Shown here in pieces: positions 42,800 through 52,028 of a stretch of DNA of 64,000 nucleotides (its first letter is position 1; every line of letters starts with the position of its first letter). The DNA is from Caecibacteroides pullorum. Its GTDB lineage: Bacteria > Bacteroidota > Bacteroidia > Bacteroidales > Bacteroidaceae. The notes under the pieces are model-generated. The model saw nothing but the letters and a program-made list of their open reading frames with translations. It was not told where the DNA came from and ran no database searches. A program made the translations under genes and the position numbers. Location: assembly GCF_019239235.1 (NCBI RefSeq), contig NZ_JAAZTS010000001.1, positions 399,202 through 463,201 of the forward strand, written 5' to 3'.

Positions 42800-43231
42800 A
42801 TGTTGAAGACTATTTTGTCCATTTCTGGCAAACCTGGATTGTATAAACTTGTTTCGAGAGGCAAGAATATGTTGATTGTTGAATCGATTGCTGATAAAAA
42901 ACGCTTTCCGGCATATGGCAATGAGAAAATTATCTCTTTAGGTGATATTGCCATGTATACGGATGCTGAAGATATACCTTTGCGTCAAGTTTTTGCTTCG
43001 ATGAAAGAGAAGGAAAACGGTGCTTTGGTCACATTGAATCTGAAGAAAGCTTCTGCTGATGAACTTGGTGCATATTTGGCTGAAGTACTTCCTAATTATG
43101 ACCGTGATCGTGTTCATGTATCAGATATCAAGAAGTTGATTTCTTGGTATAATTTGTTAGTAAACGCAGGTTTGACTGATTTTGAAGAGAAGCAGGTTGA
43201 AGAAGAAACTGAAACAGAAGTTGCTGAATAA
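42800..43231 (+). CDS. DUF5606 domain protein
   Basis: This 143-residue protein begins MLKTILSISGKPGLYKLVSRG, the signature of a Bacteroidetes family of unknown function (DUF5606). A tail of repeated Glu/Thr/Val follows. Its place directly after coaE and before a strong terminator suggests it ends this transcription unit. No enzymatic motif was seen. Confidence 0.87.
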   Translation: MLKTILSISGKPGLYKLVSRGKNMLIVESIADKKRFPAYGNEKIISLGDIAMYTDAEDIPLRQVFASMKEKENGALVTLNLKKASADELGAYLAEVLPNYDRDRVHVSDIKKLISWYNLLVNAGLTDFEEKQVEEETETEVAE

Positions 43232-43259
43232 TTAATTGGCAAAGAAAAGTAATAATAAA

Positions 43260-43303
43260 GGCTGAATCGATGTGGAGATGATTCCAATTCGATTCAGCCT
43301 TTA
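43260..43303 (+). terminator. Terminator after the DUF5606 gene
   Basis: GGCTGAATCGA (43260-43270) pairs perfectly with TCGATTCAGCC (43289-43299), followed by TTTAATTTG. Confidence 0.85.
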
Positions 43304-43317
43304 ATTTGAGGTCTTCT

Positions 43318-43409
43318 ATTTAATAGCCTGTTAAATGCTCATTTAATCGCCTATTAAATGGTCGCTTAATAACCTATTAAATGCCCACTTAATAGTCTAT
43401 TAAATAATT
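43318..43409. repeat. Tandem array of 23-bp A/T-rich palindromic units
   Basis: Four units start at 43318, 43341, 43364 and 43387, exactly 23 bases apart. Each is roughly ATTTAAT-nnCCT-ATTAAAT with 6-7 base arms; the second unit is a perfect palindrome. The array is directly before the stop of clpB in the gap between converging genes. Confidence 0.88.
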
Positions 43410-43425
43410 AAGTGGACATTTATGG

Positions 43426-46020
43426 TCAATTTTTGAATACAAGTCCGTCCTTGGCGGCATTTACGTCTATGATGATAGGGCGGTTGCGGTCCACTTCCTG
43501 TGCCAGCAACTTCTTAGAGAGGTCGTTGAGCAGGTAGTGTTGGATGGCACGCTTGACTGGACGGGCGCCAAACTCTGGATCGAAGCCAGCTTGCGCCAGG
43601 AAGTTGATAGCAGCATCGGTCAGTTGCAGTGTCACTCCGTTGCCTTCCAGCATGCGGCGTACACTGTTGATCTGCAGCGTTACGATCTGACGGATCTCAG
43701 GCTCGGTCAGCGGCAGGAACATGATGGTTTCGTCAATACGGTTGAGGAACTCGGGCCGTATGGTCTTCTTCAGCATGTTCATCACTTCGCGCTTGGTCTC
43801 TTCGACAATCTGCTCCTTGTTGCTGCCGTTCAGTTTCTCCATCTGGCTCTGGATATACGAGCTTCCCATGTTGGAGGTCATGATGATGATGGTGTTCTTG
43901 AAGTTCACCGTCCGGCCTTTGTTGTCGGTCAGACGTCCGTCATCGAGTACCTGCAACAGGATGTTGAATACATCAGGATGAGCCTTTTCGATTTCATCGA
44001 ACAAGACTACGGAGTAGGGTTTCCGCCTTACGGCTTCGGTCAGCTGCCCGCCTTCATCGTAGCCGACGTATCCGGGAGGCGCTCCGACGAGTCGGGACAC
44101 GCTATGCTTCTCCTGATATTCGCTCATGTCGATACGGGTCATCATTGTCTCATCATCGAACAGGAATTCGGCCAAAGCCTTGGCTAATTCGGTCTTACCG
44201 ACACCCGTCGTACCCAGGAAGAGGAAAGAGCCGATAGGCCGTTTGGGGTCCTGCAGACCGGCACGGCTGCGACGCACGGCGTCGGATACAGCTTCGATGG
44301 CCTCGTCCTGACCGATAACACGCTTGTGGAGCTCTTCTTCCAGGTGGAGGAGTTTCTCCTTCTCGCTTTGCAGCATCTTGCTGACGGGGATACCCGTCCA
44401 GCGCGATACGACGTCGGCGATGTCTTCGGCATCGACTTCTTCCTTAATCATGGCGTTGTCGCCCTGCATTTGATGCAGCTTTTGCTGGGTCTCTTCGATT
44501 TCCTTGTTCAAGGCCTGTAGCTTGCCGTAACGGATTTCGGCTACTTTGCCGTAGTCGCCTTCGCGTTCGGCCTTCTCGGCTTCGAATTTCAGGTTCTCTA
44601 TCTCGACCTTGTTCTGCTGTATCTTGTTGACCAGTGTCTTTTCGCTCTGCCACTTGGCTTTGTAGGAGCTTTCCTGTTCCTTGAGTTCGGCCAGTTCCTT
44701 ACCAATCTGTTCCAGCTTGGCTTTATCGTCCTCGCGCTTGATGGCCTCGCGTTCGATTTCTAGCTGCTTGATCTTACGTGAGATTTCGTCCAGCTCTTCA
44801 GGCACAGAGTCTACTTCCATACGCAGCTTGGCAGCGGCCTCATCCATCAGGTCGATGGCCTTGTCGGGGAGGAAACGGTCAGTGATGTACCGGTTGCTCA
44901 ACTCCACGGCGGCGATAATGGCATCGTCTTTGATACGAACGTGATGATGGTTTTCGTAACGTTCCTTTAATCCACGCAGGATGGAGATGGTACTCAGCGT
45001 ATCAGGCTCGTTTACCATGACGGTTTGGAAACGACGCTCTAGTGCTTTGTCCTTTTCGAAATATTTCTGGTATTCATCGAGCGTTGTAGCACCGATGCTA
45101 CGTACTTCGCCACGGGCCAGCGCCGGTTTCAGGATGTTTGCGGCATCCATGGCACCTTCACCCTTACCGGCACCTACCAGGGTATGGATTTCGTCGATGA
45201 AGAGGATGATGTTGCCTTCGGACTGTTTTACCTCGTTGATGACGGCCTTCAGACGTTCCTCGAACTCACCTTTGTATTTGGCTCCGGCTACCAGGGCACC
45301 CATGTCGAGCGAATACAATTGTTTGTTTTTCAGGTTCTCCGGCACATCACCACGAAGGATTCGCTGTGCCAATCCTTCGACGATGGCGGTCTTACCGGTA
45401 CCTGGTTCGCCGATCAGGATAGGATTGTTTTTGGTACGACGGCTCAATATCTGCAGAACCCGACGGATTTCTTCGTCACGGCCGATGACTGGATCGAGCT
45501 TGCCGTTTCGGGCGGCATCTATCAGGTTGATGGCATACTTTTCCAGTGATTGATAGGTATCTTCGCTCGATTGTGAAGTGACCTTTGATCCCTGACGCAG
45601 TTCATTGATGGCTGTACGCAGTTCTTTTTCGCTCATACCAGCATCTTTCAGGATACTCGATGCAGTACTCTTGACAGTTAACAGGGCCAGCAAAATGGGT
45701 TCCAGGGAAACGAACTCGTCGTTTAGTTCCTTGGAATAGTCCATGGCTTTCTGCAACACTTCGTTGGTTTCACGGCTTAGGTAAGGTTCCCCGCCCGATA
45801 CCTTGGGCAGTGACTCTATCTGCTTGTCGAGAACCAGCTCTATCTGCTGGACGTTCATGCCTAGTTTCTGGAAGATGAAGTTAGTGACATTCTCACCCAC
45901 TTTCATGACTCCTTGCAGCAGGTGTACCGGCTCGATGGCCTGTTGTCCCCGGCGTTGTACTAGGTTCACGGCCTCCTGTACGGCTTCTTGCGCTTTGATT
46001 GTGAAGTTGTTAAAATTCAT
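43426..46020 (-). CDS. clpB: ATP-dependent chaperone ClpB
   Basis: This 864-residue protein has an N-terminal substrate domain, a first AAA+ module (Walker A GEPGTGKT), the long middle coiled coil rich in Lys/Glu that distinguishes ClpB from ClpA, and a second AAA+ module (Walker A GTTGVGKT). With DnaK it extracts proteins from aggregates. The frame is open beyond 46020, but [14 protein letters not shown] is the standard start. It has no housekeeping -7 box. A sigma54-like element and palindromes lie just upstream, as for dnaK. Confidence 0.97.
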   Translation of the reverse strand: MNFNNFTIKAQEAVQEAVNLVQRRGQQAIEPVHLLQGVMKVGENVTNFIFQKLGMNVQQIELVLDKQIESLPKVSGGEPYLSRETNEVLQKAMDYSKELNDEFVSLEPILLALLTVKSTASSILKDAGMSEKELRTAINELRQGSKVTSQSSEDTYQSLEKYAINLIDAARNGKLDPVIGRDEEIRRVLQILSRRTKNNPILIGEPGTGKTAIVEGLAQRILRGDVPENLKNKQLYSLDMGALVAGAKYKGEFEERLKAVINEVKQSEGNIILFIDEIHTLVGAGKGEGAMDAANILKPALARGEVRSIGATTLDEYQKYFEKDKALERRFQTVMVNEPDTLSTISILRGLKERYENHHHVRIKDDAIIAAVELSNRYITDRFLPDKAIDLMDEAAAKLRMEVDSVPEELDEISRKIKQLEIEREAIKREDDKAKLEQIGKELAELKEQESSYKAKWQSEKTLVNKIQQNKVEIENLKFEAEKAEREGDYGKVAEIRYGKLQALNKEIEETQQKLHQMQGDNAMIKEEVDAEDIADVVSRWTGIPVSKMLQSEKEKLLHLEEELHKRVIGQDEAIEAVSDAVRRSRAGLQDPKRPIGSFLFLGTTGVGKTELAKALAEFLFDDETMMTRIDMSEYQEKHSVSRLVGAPPGYVGYDEGGQLTEAVRRKPYSVVLFDEIEKAHPDVFNILLQVLDDGRLTDNKGRTVNFKNTIIIMTSNMGSSYIQSQMEKLNGSNKEQIVEETKREVMNMLKKTIRPEFLNRIDETIMFLPLTEPEIRQIVTLQINSVRRMLEGNGVTLQLTDAAINFLAQAGFDPEFGARPVKRAIQHYLLNDLSKKLLAQEVDRNRPIIIDVNAAKDGLVFKN

Positions 46021-46068
46021 ATTGTTTCTCCTTTCTTTAGTCTTGGTTAGGTTTGGCATCGATTGATT

Positions 46069-46084
46069 TGCAAAACTCTTGCCA
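46069..46084 (-). promoter_or_regulatory. Sigma54-like promoter element of clpB
   Basis: The minus strand reads TGGCAAG-AGTT-TTGCA. It keeps the GG and GC dinucleotides with 10 bases between and differs from the classical TGGCACG-N4-TTGCA in one base. The predicted start leaves a leader of about 40 nt. No TAnnTTTG box is in the region. Confidence 0.55.
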
Positions 46085-46097
46085 TTTGTATTGTGTG

Positions 46098-46142
46098 GAC
46101 AAAATGTCTTAGAATTGGTAATTCTATATGACAAAATGTCAT
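46098..46142. promoter_or_regulatory. Palindromic operator sites upstream of clpB
   Basis: Two copies of GACA-AAA-TGTC are at 46098-46108 and 46130-46140; the second extends to ATGACA-AAA-TGTCAT (46128-46142). Their centres are 32 bases apart, about three helical turns. Between them is AGAATT-GGT-AATTCT (46111-46125). They fit activator or repressor sites for the clpB promoter. Confidence 0.6.
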
Positions 46143-46191
46143 TCGTTCAGCCTTTATGTCTTGTTTCTCCTTTATTTGTGTTATCTTTGCA

Positions 46192-46199
46192 CATTTCAC
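46192..46199 (+). promoter_or_regulatory. Candidate -7 box of the 205-residue protein gene
   Basis: TATCTTTG is a perfect TAnnTTTG box, 27 bases before the ATG at 46227. No -33 box was found at the right distance. Confidence 0.5.
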
Positions 46200-46226
46200 A
46201 GGTGATAACTGACATGAATTAAGAAT

Positions 46227-46844
46227 ATGAATAGAACTGCGAATTTGAAACTTTCGGAACGTGTGATATTGATAGACGTGTCGTTTTTAAACCAGACGGT
46301 CGAGATGGTGCGTGAAGTGATGTCTGCTCGTCTAGGGCGTCCTTTGCCTATGTTTGACTTGGTAGCTTGGTTGGATTGTCTGCTGCTAGATGCGGGTATC
46401 CGTGATTTTTCTTCGGCAGAGGTGCAGGTTTTGTTAGTTCAAGGAGCGGATGGGGATGCATTGAGTGTCTGTACCCCTTCTCTTTTATCTGACTTGGATG
46501 GCAAGGCTTGTCGCACAGGGTTGGCTGAATATGTTTTTGGGGTAGTTCCTACTGAAAATCTGGCGACGGCCGAGGCGTTATATCACGATCTGGTGACTCT
46601 TGTATTGAACAATGTTTCCGTAAAGCAAGCATTATTGGTACCTGCCACGACCATCGACGAGGAAAAAATGAATGAGGTGACGGGTGAAATTCTTCGGGAA
46701 AGGAGAAAGAATGCGAAGGAGCAGGAAGTGCAGGTGGTGTGGTTCCGCATGGAGGAGCTTACTTTGCCATCAGTTTGCCAGTGGTGTCCGGTGGTTCCTT
46801 CTTTGGCTTATGTACTGGGAATTCGGGAGGAGGAATTGAATTGA
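46227..46844 (+). CDS. Conserved hypothetical protein
   Basis: This 205-residue protein has no signal peptide or membrane helix. It shows an alpha/beta pattern with VILIDVSFLNQTVEMVREV at the N-terminus, and a cysteine-containing end (CQWCP). No family could be named with confidence; the style fits a Bacteroidales-specific cytosolic protein. It is divergent from clpB and shares its palindrome-rich upstream region, but has a housekeeping -7 box. Confidence 0.72.
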   Translation: MNRTANLKLSERVILIDVSFLNQTVEMVREVMSARLGRPLPMFDLVAWLDCLLLDAGIRDFSSAEVQVLLVQGADGDALSVCTPSLLSDLDGKACRTGLAEYVFGVVPTENLATAEALYHDLVTLVLNNVSVKQALLVPATTIDEEKMNEVTGEILRERRKNAKEQEVQVVWFRMEELTLPSVCQWCPVVPSLAYVLGIREEELN

Positions 46845-46862
46845 GATTGTTCTAAGAAAAAG

Positions 46863-46907
46863 AAAAATGGGCTTACTTCTGTTAGAACAGGAGCAGGCCC
46901 ATTTTTA
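46863..46907. terminator. Bidirectional terminator between converging genes
   Basis: AAAAATGGGC (46863-46872) pairs with GCCCATTTTT (46897-46906); the inner part TTCTGT/ACAGGA also pairs. A/T flanks on both sides allow action in both directions. Confidence 0.82.
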
Positions 46908-46925
46908 TGACCAAGGTTTGGCTTA

Positions 46926-48002
46926 TCAAGCCATCAGTGGCACCAAATACTTTACAAGTAGGTAGCCGCCCAGTAATAGCCAGATAAAGAGTCCAAAGGC
47001 CAGTACGAAAGGTTTGGCTCCGGCCTGTTTGAACTTATCGATGCTTGTATCTGTGCCCAGTGCTGTCATGGCCATGGTTAACATGAAGGTATCAATGTAT
47101 TCGATGGCTCCGTTCAGAGGGATCTCCTTGACGGTTGGTGCATCGAAGAGATACTGAAGTAGAGAGTTCAGGCAGATGATACCGATGAAACCAAAGGCAA
47201 ACCAAGGAATTGTAATCTTGCTCTTAGTTGTTGTGCCGTCTGCTGATAATTTTTTTCGTCCGGCAAGGGCAAAACTCATGATGACCAGTACGGGGGCCAG
47301 CAGCATGACACGGATCATTTTGGTGATGGTGGCTGTACCAGCAATGCCTAACGTATCGGTAGGATCCATCGCATTGCCTGCGCCTGCTACATGAGCTACC
47401 TCATGCAGAGTGCTTCCCGTATAGATGGCTACTTGGGTGTCGGACAAACTAGATAGCACTCCTGAACGGTACATGATGGGGTAGAGGAACATGGCAATAG
47501 TTCCAAAAATAACTACGGTAGATACAGCGATAGCTGTCTTATGGCCTTCACATTTGATGACAGGTTCAGCACCCAATACTGCTGCCGCACCGCAGATGGC
47601 ACTACCGGTTGATGTGATCAAGGCTGTATCTTTATCTATTTTCATCAATTTGCCCAAGAATACCCCCAAGAAAATGGTGCCGCATACGATGATGCTATCT
47701 ACTACAATAGCAGGTAGGCCTACGGCTGCTACTTCGGTCAGTGTTAGACGGAAGCCATAGAGCACGATACCGGCACGAAGAATCTGTTTGGTACAGAATT
47801 TGATGCCAGGTACCCAGGTTTCAGGCAGACGGTTGCGAAGGCTGTTAGCATAGAGCATACCTAATATAATACCTACAATCAACGGACTGAAGGATAAACT
47901 TTTTACGAATGGAATTTCAGCGATGTAAAAAGCTGAGAAGGAGAATAAGGCAATGAGTAGGATACCATGAAAGGTGTTGCCTCTGTTTCCACGTTCGAAC
48001 AT
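46926..48002 (-). CDS. YeiH family membrane transporter (putative sulfate exporter)
   Basis: This 358-residue protein has about ten membrane helices and the UPF0324/YeiH signatures (SPLIVGIILGMLYAN, STGSAICGAAAVLG, HEVAHVAGAGNAM). Members are assigned as putative sulfate exporters. The gene lies downstream of a LysR regulator on the same strand, similar to yeiH and its LysR-type regulator in enterobacteria, although those are divergent. It has a clear own promoter. Confidence 0.9.
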   Translation of the reverse strand: MFERGNRGNTFHGILLIALFSFSAFYIAEIPFVKSLSFSPLIVGIILGMLYANSLRNRLPETWVPGIKFCTKQILRAGIVLYGFRLTLTEVAAVGLPAIVVDSIIVCGTIFLGVFLGKLMKIDKDTALITSTGSAICGAAAVLGAEPVIKCEGHKTAIAVSTVVIFGTIAMFLYPIMYRSGVLSSLSDTQVAIYTGSTLHEVAHVAGAGNAMDPTDTLGIAGTATITKMIRVMLLAPVLVIMSFALAGRKKLSADGTTTKSKITIPWFAFGFIGIICLNSLLQYLFDAPTVKEIPLNGAIEYIDTFMLTMAMTALGTDTSIDKFKQAGAKPFVLAFGLFIWLLLGGYLLVKYLVPLMA

Positions 48003-48044
48003 AACAATTCTTTTTTTGTTGGTTTAACTTTTTCTTTTCGGACG

Positions 48045-48075
48045 CAAAGGTACACATTTCCTATGGAGGCTACAA
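48045..48075 (-). promoter_or_regulatory. Promoter of the YeiH-type gene, with a possible LysR site
   Basis: The minus strand has TTG (complement of 48073-48075), 20 bases, then TACCTTTG (complement of 48045-48052). Just upstream (48090-48105) is the small inverted repeat TTAT-CAGTT-ATAA, a possible LysR-type site. Confidence 0.7.
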
Positions 48076-48131
48076 TTCTTATATTTTTATCAGTTATAAC
48101 CAAAAGTAATAAGTATGGGAGGTAGGGATAG

Positions 48132-49013
48132 TTATCGTTGGGTGAATTGCATGAAAACTTGGCTAAGTCCGCTTTCTTGCCCTTGTAGTTGGGCAAAATT
48201 GAATTCACGTTTCATTTCTAGCCCCTTGACATCGACTACGCGCAAACGGCCGGCATACAATTCTCTGCTGACGGAACGGATGGAAACGATACCCAAACAG
48301 TCTGTATGTTCCAAAAATAGTTTGATGCTTTCTGTGCTTCCCAAGTACATGAGTACATGCAGGGAGGATAATTTAATGTTATGTCTTAGGATGGCCCGTT
48401 CGAAGACATCCAAGGTACCCGATCCGCGTTCGCGCAGCACCAGTGGGAAGGTGGCCAGTTGTTCGGGAGTTATTTCTTCAGCTATCGGTAGGCGGCTACC
48501 CGTACGTACGACGACGACCAGTTCGTCTTCCAGAAAGGGAGTGTAACGCAAATTGGGTAGACGTGTCACTCCTTCGACTAGTGCCAAGTCTATACGATGA
48601 TCTTGCAAGGCTGTTTCCATTTCGCGTGTATTTCCATTGAGTAGTGATAATTCTACTTGTGGAAATTTGCTAATAAAAGTGCCTAGCATAGGTGGAAGTA
48701 CGTATTGGGCAATGGTTGTACTGGCACCTAACCTCAATTTGCCTGTATATTGATTATGAAGCAGGTGCATTTCGTATTCCAATTTGCGGTATTCGTCTAG
48801 AATGCGTTCGCAATGTTCTAAGAGCAGTTGTCCTGATTCGGTCAGGGATATTTTTCCGCCTTGTCGATCGAATAGGCGAGTTTGGTAGGTGCTTTCCAGT
48901 TCCTGTATATGTTTGGTGATGGCCGGTTGGCTGATAAATAGCTCTTGAGAAGCTTTGGTAAAGCTCAAGTTTTGAGCTACGGAATGGAATACTTTCAGGC
49001 GGAAATCGCTCAT
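48132..49013 (-). CDS. LysR family transcriptional regulator
   Basis: This 293-residue protein has an N-terminal winged helix (FHSVAQNLSFTKASQELFISQPAITKHIQELE) and a C-terminal periplasmic-binding-like effector domain (LRLGASTTIAQYVLP, LALVEG). It is 129 bases upstream of the YeiH-type exporter gene, with a separate promoter between them, and is the likely regulator of that gene. The co-inducer is unknown. Confidence 0.92.
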   Translation of the reverse strand: MSDFRLKVFHSVAQNLSFTKASQELFISQPAITKHIQELESTYQTRLFDRQGGKISLTESGQLLLEHCERILDEYRKLEYEMHLLHNQYTGKLRLGASTTIAQYVLPPMLGTFISKFPQVELSLLNGNTREMETALQDHRIDLALVEGVTRLPNLRYTPFLEDELVVVVRTGSRLPIAEEITPEQLATFPLVLRERGSGTLDVFERAILRHNIKLSSLHVLMYLGSTESIKLFLEHTDCLGIVSIRSVSRELYAGRLRVVDVKGLEMKREFNFAQLQGQESGLSQVFMQFTQR

Positions 49014-49034
49014 GCTTATGGAGGTGCTACTAAA

Positions 49035-49076
49035 ATAATGAATAATAGAGGGGAGCCATGTGGCTATCCCCTCTAT
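49035..49076 (-). terminator. Terminator of recA
   Basis: AGAGGGGAGCCA (49047-49058) pairs with TGGCTATCCCCTCT (49061-49074) with a two-base bulge. On the minus strand it is followed by an A/T-rich stretch. Confidence 0.72.
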
Positions 49077-49094
49077 GAGTTTAGGTTCGAAGTT

Positions 49095-50135
49095 TTATTT
49101 TTCTTTCTTCAGTTCTTCGAATATCAGTCCTTCCAGTTCTTCGGCCAATTCGGGATTATCCAGAATTACTTGCTTAGCGGCATCGCGGCCTTGAGCTAGT
49201 TTGGTGTCATTGTAGCTGAACCAAGAGCCACTCTTCTTGATGATACCCAGTTCGGTACCCAGGTCGATGATTTCGCCTGCGCGAGAGATGCCTTCGCCGA
49301 ACATGATGTCGAACTCAGCACGACGGAAGGGAGGAGCTACCTTATTCTTGACAACTTTCACTTTGGTCTGTTTGCCAATAACGTCCTCGCCGTTCTTGAT
49401 GGCCTGACCACCACGGATGTCGAGGCGGACGGATGCGTAGAACTTCAAGGCATTACCACCGGTAGTCGTTTCGGGATTGCCGAACATGACACCAATCTTC
49501 TCGCGCAATTGGTTGATGAAGATGCAGCAGGTGCGGGTCTTGCTGACGGCAGATGTCAATTTGCGCAAGGCTTGTGACATCAGGCGTGCCTGGAGGCCTA
49601 CCTTGTTGTCGCCCATGTCGCCTTCGATTTCGGCCTTTGGCGTAAGGGCGGCTACGGAGTCAACAACGATGATATCGATAGCTGAGGAGCGGATGAGCTG
49701 TTCTGCAATCTCCAGGGCCTGTTCGCCGTTGTCGGGTTGGGAGATGAGGAGGTTGTCCACGTCAACGCCCAGCTTGGCTGCATAGAAGCGGTCGAAAGCG
49801 TGTTCGGCATCGATGAAAGCGGCGATACCTCCAGCTTTCTGTGCTTCGGCGATGGCATGAATGGCCAATGTGGTTTTACCAGAGGATTCAGGGCCATAGA
49901 TTTCGATGATACGTCCGCGGGGATAACCACCTACACCCAAAGCTACGTTTAGTCCGATGGAGCCAGTGGGAATGACTTCGACTTGTTCGATGCTGTCGTC
50001 GCCCATCTTCATGATGGAGCCTTTGCCGAAACTCTTTTCTATCTTGTCCATGGCGGCCTGCAAGGCTTTCAGCTTTTCGCTATTGGGCATTACGGCGCCT
50101 TCGTTCTCAAAATTCAGTTCGTCTTTTTTTGCCAT
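49095..50135 (-). CDS. recA: Recombinase RecA
   Basis: This 346-residue protein has the Walker [10 protein letters not shown], the AEHAFD strand, the loop L1/L2 region with [22 protein letters not shown], and the acidic C-terminal tail. It drives homologous recombination and SOS induction. It is the last gene of a minus-strand set: polyamine dehydrogenase, bcp, recA. The gap to bcp is only 24 bases, so recA probably depends on an upstream promoter. Confidence 0.98.
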   Translation of the reverse strand: MAKKDELNFENEGAVMPNSEKLKALQAAMDKIEKSFGKGSIMKMGDDSIEQVEVIPTGSIGLNVALGVGGYPRGRIIEIYGPESSGKTTLAIHAIAEAQKAGGIAAFIDAEHAFDRFYAAKLGVDVDNLLISQPDNGEQALEIAEQLIRSSAIDIIVVDSVAALTPKAEIEGDMGDNKVGLQARLMSQALRKLTSAVSKTRTCCIFINQLREKIGVMFGNPETTTGGNALKFYASVRLDIRGGQAIKNGEDVIGKQTKVKVVKNKVAPPFRRAEFDIMFGEGISRAGEIIDLGTELGIIKKSGSWFSYNDTKLAQGRDAAKQVILDNPELAEELEGLIFEELKKEK

Positions 50136-50159
50136 ACTTGTTTGTTGAATAAATGGTAA

Positions 50160-50606
50160 TTAAAGTATTTGTGCCGCATGGTCTTTGGTCTTGACTTCCT
50201 TTGGACCGATGATGCGCTCCACAATGCCTTCTTCGTTAATGATGAAGGTCGTGCGGAAGGTACCCATGTATTTACGGCCATACATGCTCTTCTCGCCCCA
50301 TACACCAAATTGTTCGACCAGCTTCTTGTCTGTGTCGGCAATCAGGGGGAAGGGGAGGGAGTTCTTCTCGATGAATTTCTGGTGCGACTTTTCGCTATCT
50401 ACACTGACGCCTACCACTTCGTAGCCGGCTTGGCGCAGGGCGTCGTAGTTGTCGCGCAGGTTACAGGCCTGAGCTGTGCAACCTGATGTACTGTCCTTCG
50501 GGTAGAAGTAGAGCACCAGTTTCTTTCCTTTATAATTACTCAGGCGGATTTCTTCGCCTTTCTCGTTGATGCCCAATATCTCGGGGGCTTTGTCTCCTAC
50601 ATTCAT
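50160..50606 (-). CDS. bcp: Thioredoxin-dependent thiol peroxidase
   Basis: This 148-residue peroxiredoxin of the BCP/PrxQ type has the peroxidatic Cys43 in STSGCTAQAC and a resolving Cys48 five residues later, the atypical two-Cys arrangement. It reduces peroxides with thioredoxin. It lies between the polyamine dehydrogenase gene (19 bases) and recA (24 bases) in one operon. Confidence 0.95.
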   Translation of the reverse strand: MNVGDKAPEILGINEKGEEIRLSNYKGKKLVLYFYPKDSTSGCTAQACNLRDNYDALRQAGYEVVGVSVDSEKSHQKFIEKNSLPFPLIADTDKKLVEQFGVWGEKSMYGRKYMGTFRTTFIINEEGIVERIIGPKEVKTKDHAAQIL

Positions 50607-50625
50607 GTTAATTGGTGGTTAGTGA

Positions 50626-51819
50626 TTAAAGTTCGAGGTCGCCATCAATTACTTCGTGCCAAGGCAGGCCTTGCTTGTTGAGCTGCTCCATGAATGGATC
50701 GGGGTCGAATTCTTCGACGTTCCATACGCCTGGCTTCTTCCAGATGCCTTTGAGGAACATCATGGCGCCAATCATGGCTGGTACGCCCGTGGTGTAGCTG
50801 ACACCCTGCATGCCTGTTTCCTTGTAGGCGGCCTGGTGGCTGCAATTATTGTACACATAATAAGTGCGTTCCTTGCCATCCTTCAATCCGCGGATGCGGC
50901 AACCGATGGAAGTCTCGCCTTCGTAATTCTCGCCCAAGTCTTGTGGGTTGGGGAGTACGGCCTTCAGGAATTGCAAAGGGACGATTTTCACACCGTTGTA
51001 ATCCACTTCGTCGATGCGGGCCATGCCGATGTTCTGAATGACACGCAGGTGGGTCAGGTATTCCTGGCCGAAGGTCATCCAGAAGCGGGCACGCTTGATG
51101 GTGGGGAAATTCTTCACCAGAGACTCCAGCTCTTCGTGGTAAAGCAGGTAGGAGTCGCGCGGGCCGATGTTCGGATAAGTCAGGTCCTTGTGGATTTCCA
51201 GCGGTTTGGTGGTCACCCACTGGCCGTTCTCGTAATAACGACCGTTTTGGGTTATCTCACGAATGTTGATTTCAGGGTTGAAGTTGGTAGCGAAAGCCTT
51301 GTGGTGGTTGCCGGCATTGCAATCTACGATGTCCAGATACTGGATTTCATCGAAGTGATGCTTGGCGGCATAGGCCGTATAGACACCGCTCACGCCCGGG
51401 TCGAAGCCGCAACCGAGGATGGCGGTCAGGCCTGCTTCCTCGAAGCGCTGCTTGTAGGCCCATTGCCAGCTGTATTCGAAGTGGGCCACGTCCTTGGGCT
51501 CGTAGTTGGCCGTGTCCAAATAGTTGACACCCGTTTTCAGACAGGCTTCCATGATAGTCAGGTCCTGATAGGGCAGGGCAACGTTGATGACGATTTCGGG
51601 CTTGAAGCTATTGAAGAGCGCAACCAGTTCGTCCACATTGTCTGCATCTACCTGAGCGGTTTTGATATTGGGATTACCGATGGCTTTCACGACGGCATCG
51701 CATTTCGACTTCGTGCGGCTGGCAATCATGATTTCGGTGAACACGTCCGGATTCTGAGCTACTTTGTGTGCAACGACGGTTCCTACACCGCCTGCACCGA
51801 TAATTAGAACTTTACCCAT
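50626..51819 (-). CDS. Carboxynorspermidine/carboxyspermidine dehydrogenase (saccharopine dehydrogenase family)
   Basis: This 397-residue protein has the N-terminal Rossmann motif IIGAGGVGTVVAHKV and the saccharopine-dehydrogenase fold. The signatures ILGCGFDPGVSGVYTAYA, IVDCNAGNHHKAFATNFNPEINIRE and SYTTGVPAMIGAM are those of the alternative polyamine enzyme. That enzyme condenses diamine and aspartate semialdehyde to a carboxylated polyamine, later decarboxylated to spermidine or norspermidine. The partner decarboxylase is not in this window. Older annotations call it saccharopine dehydrogenase. It heads the bcp-recA operon. Confidence 0.88.
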   Translation of the reverse strand: MGKVLIIGAGGVGTVVAHKVAQNPDVFTEIMIASRTKSKCDAVVKAIGNPNIKTAQVDADNVDELVALFNSFKPEIVINVALPYQDLTIMEACLKTGVNYLDTANYEPKDVAHFEYSWQWAYKQRFEEAGLTAILGCGFDPGVSGVYTAYAAKHHFDEIQYLDIVDCNAGNHHKAFATNFNPEINIREITQNGRYYENGQWVTTKPLEIHKDLTYPNIGPRDSYLLYHEELESLVKNFPTIKRARFWMTFGQEYLTHLRVIQNIGMARIDEVDYNGVKIVPLQFLKAVLPNPQDLGENYEGETSIGCRIRGLKDGKERTYYVYNNCSHQAAYKETGMQGVSYTTGVPAMIGAMMFLKGIWKKPGVWNVEEFDPDPFMEQLNKQGLPWHEVIDGDLEL

Positions 51820-51966
51820 TTTGTTTCTTATTAATAATGTGATTGATAAATATTCAAGTTGTTCTTTTCAGTTTTTTCGTCAGCAAATATACTGTTTAAT
51901 TCTTAGATATACATTATAATAGTGTCAAATACTTTGGCTTTTTGGATGTGATTGCCGAACAAAATG

Positions 51967-51997
51967 TTGGCAGAGCTGTTATTTTGTTCTATATTTG
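51967..51997 (+). promoter_or_regulatory. Promoter of the META lipoprotein gene
   Basis: TTG at 51967-51969, 20 bases, then TATATTTG at 51990-51997, with a leader of about 27 nt to the ATG at 52029. Confidence 0.75.
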
Positions 51998-52028
51998 CGG
52001 TTGATAATTTAACTTAAACTACAGGACA

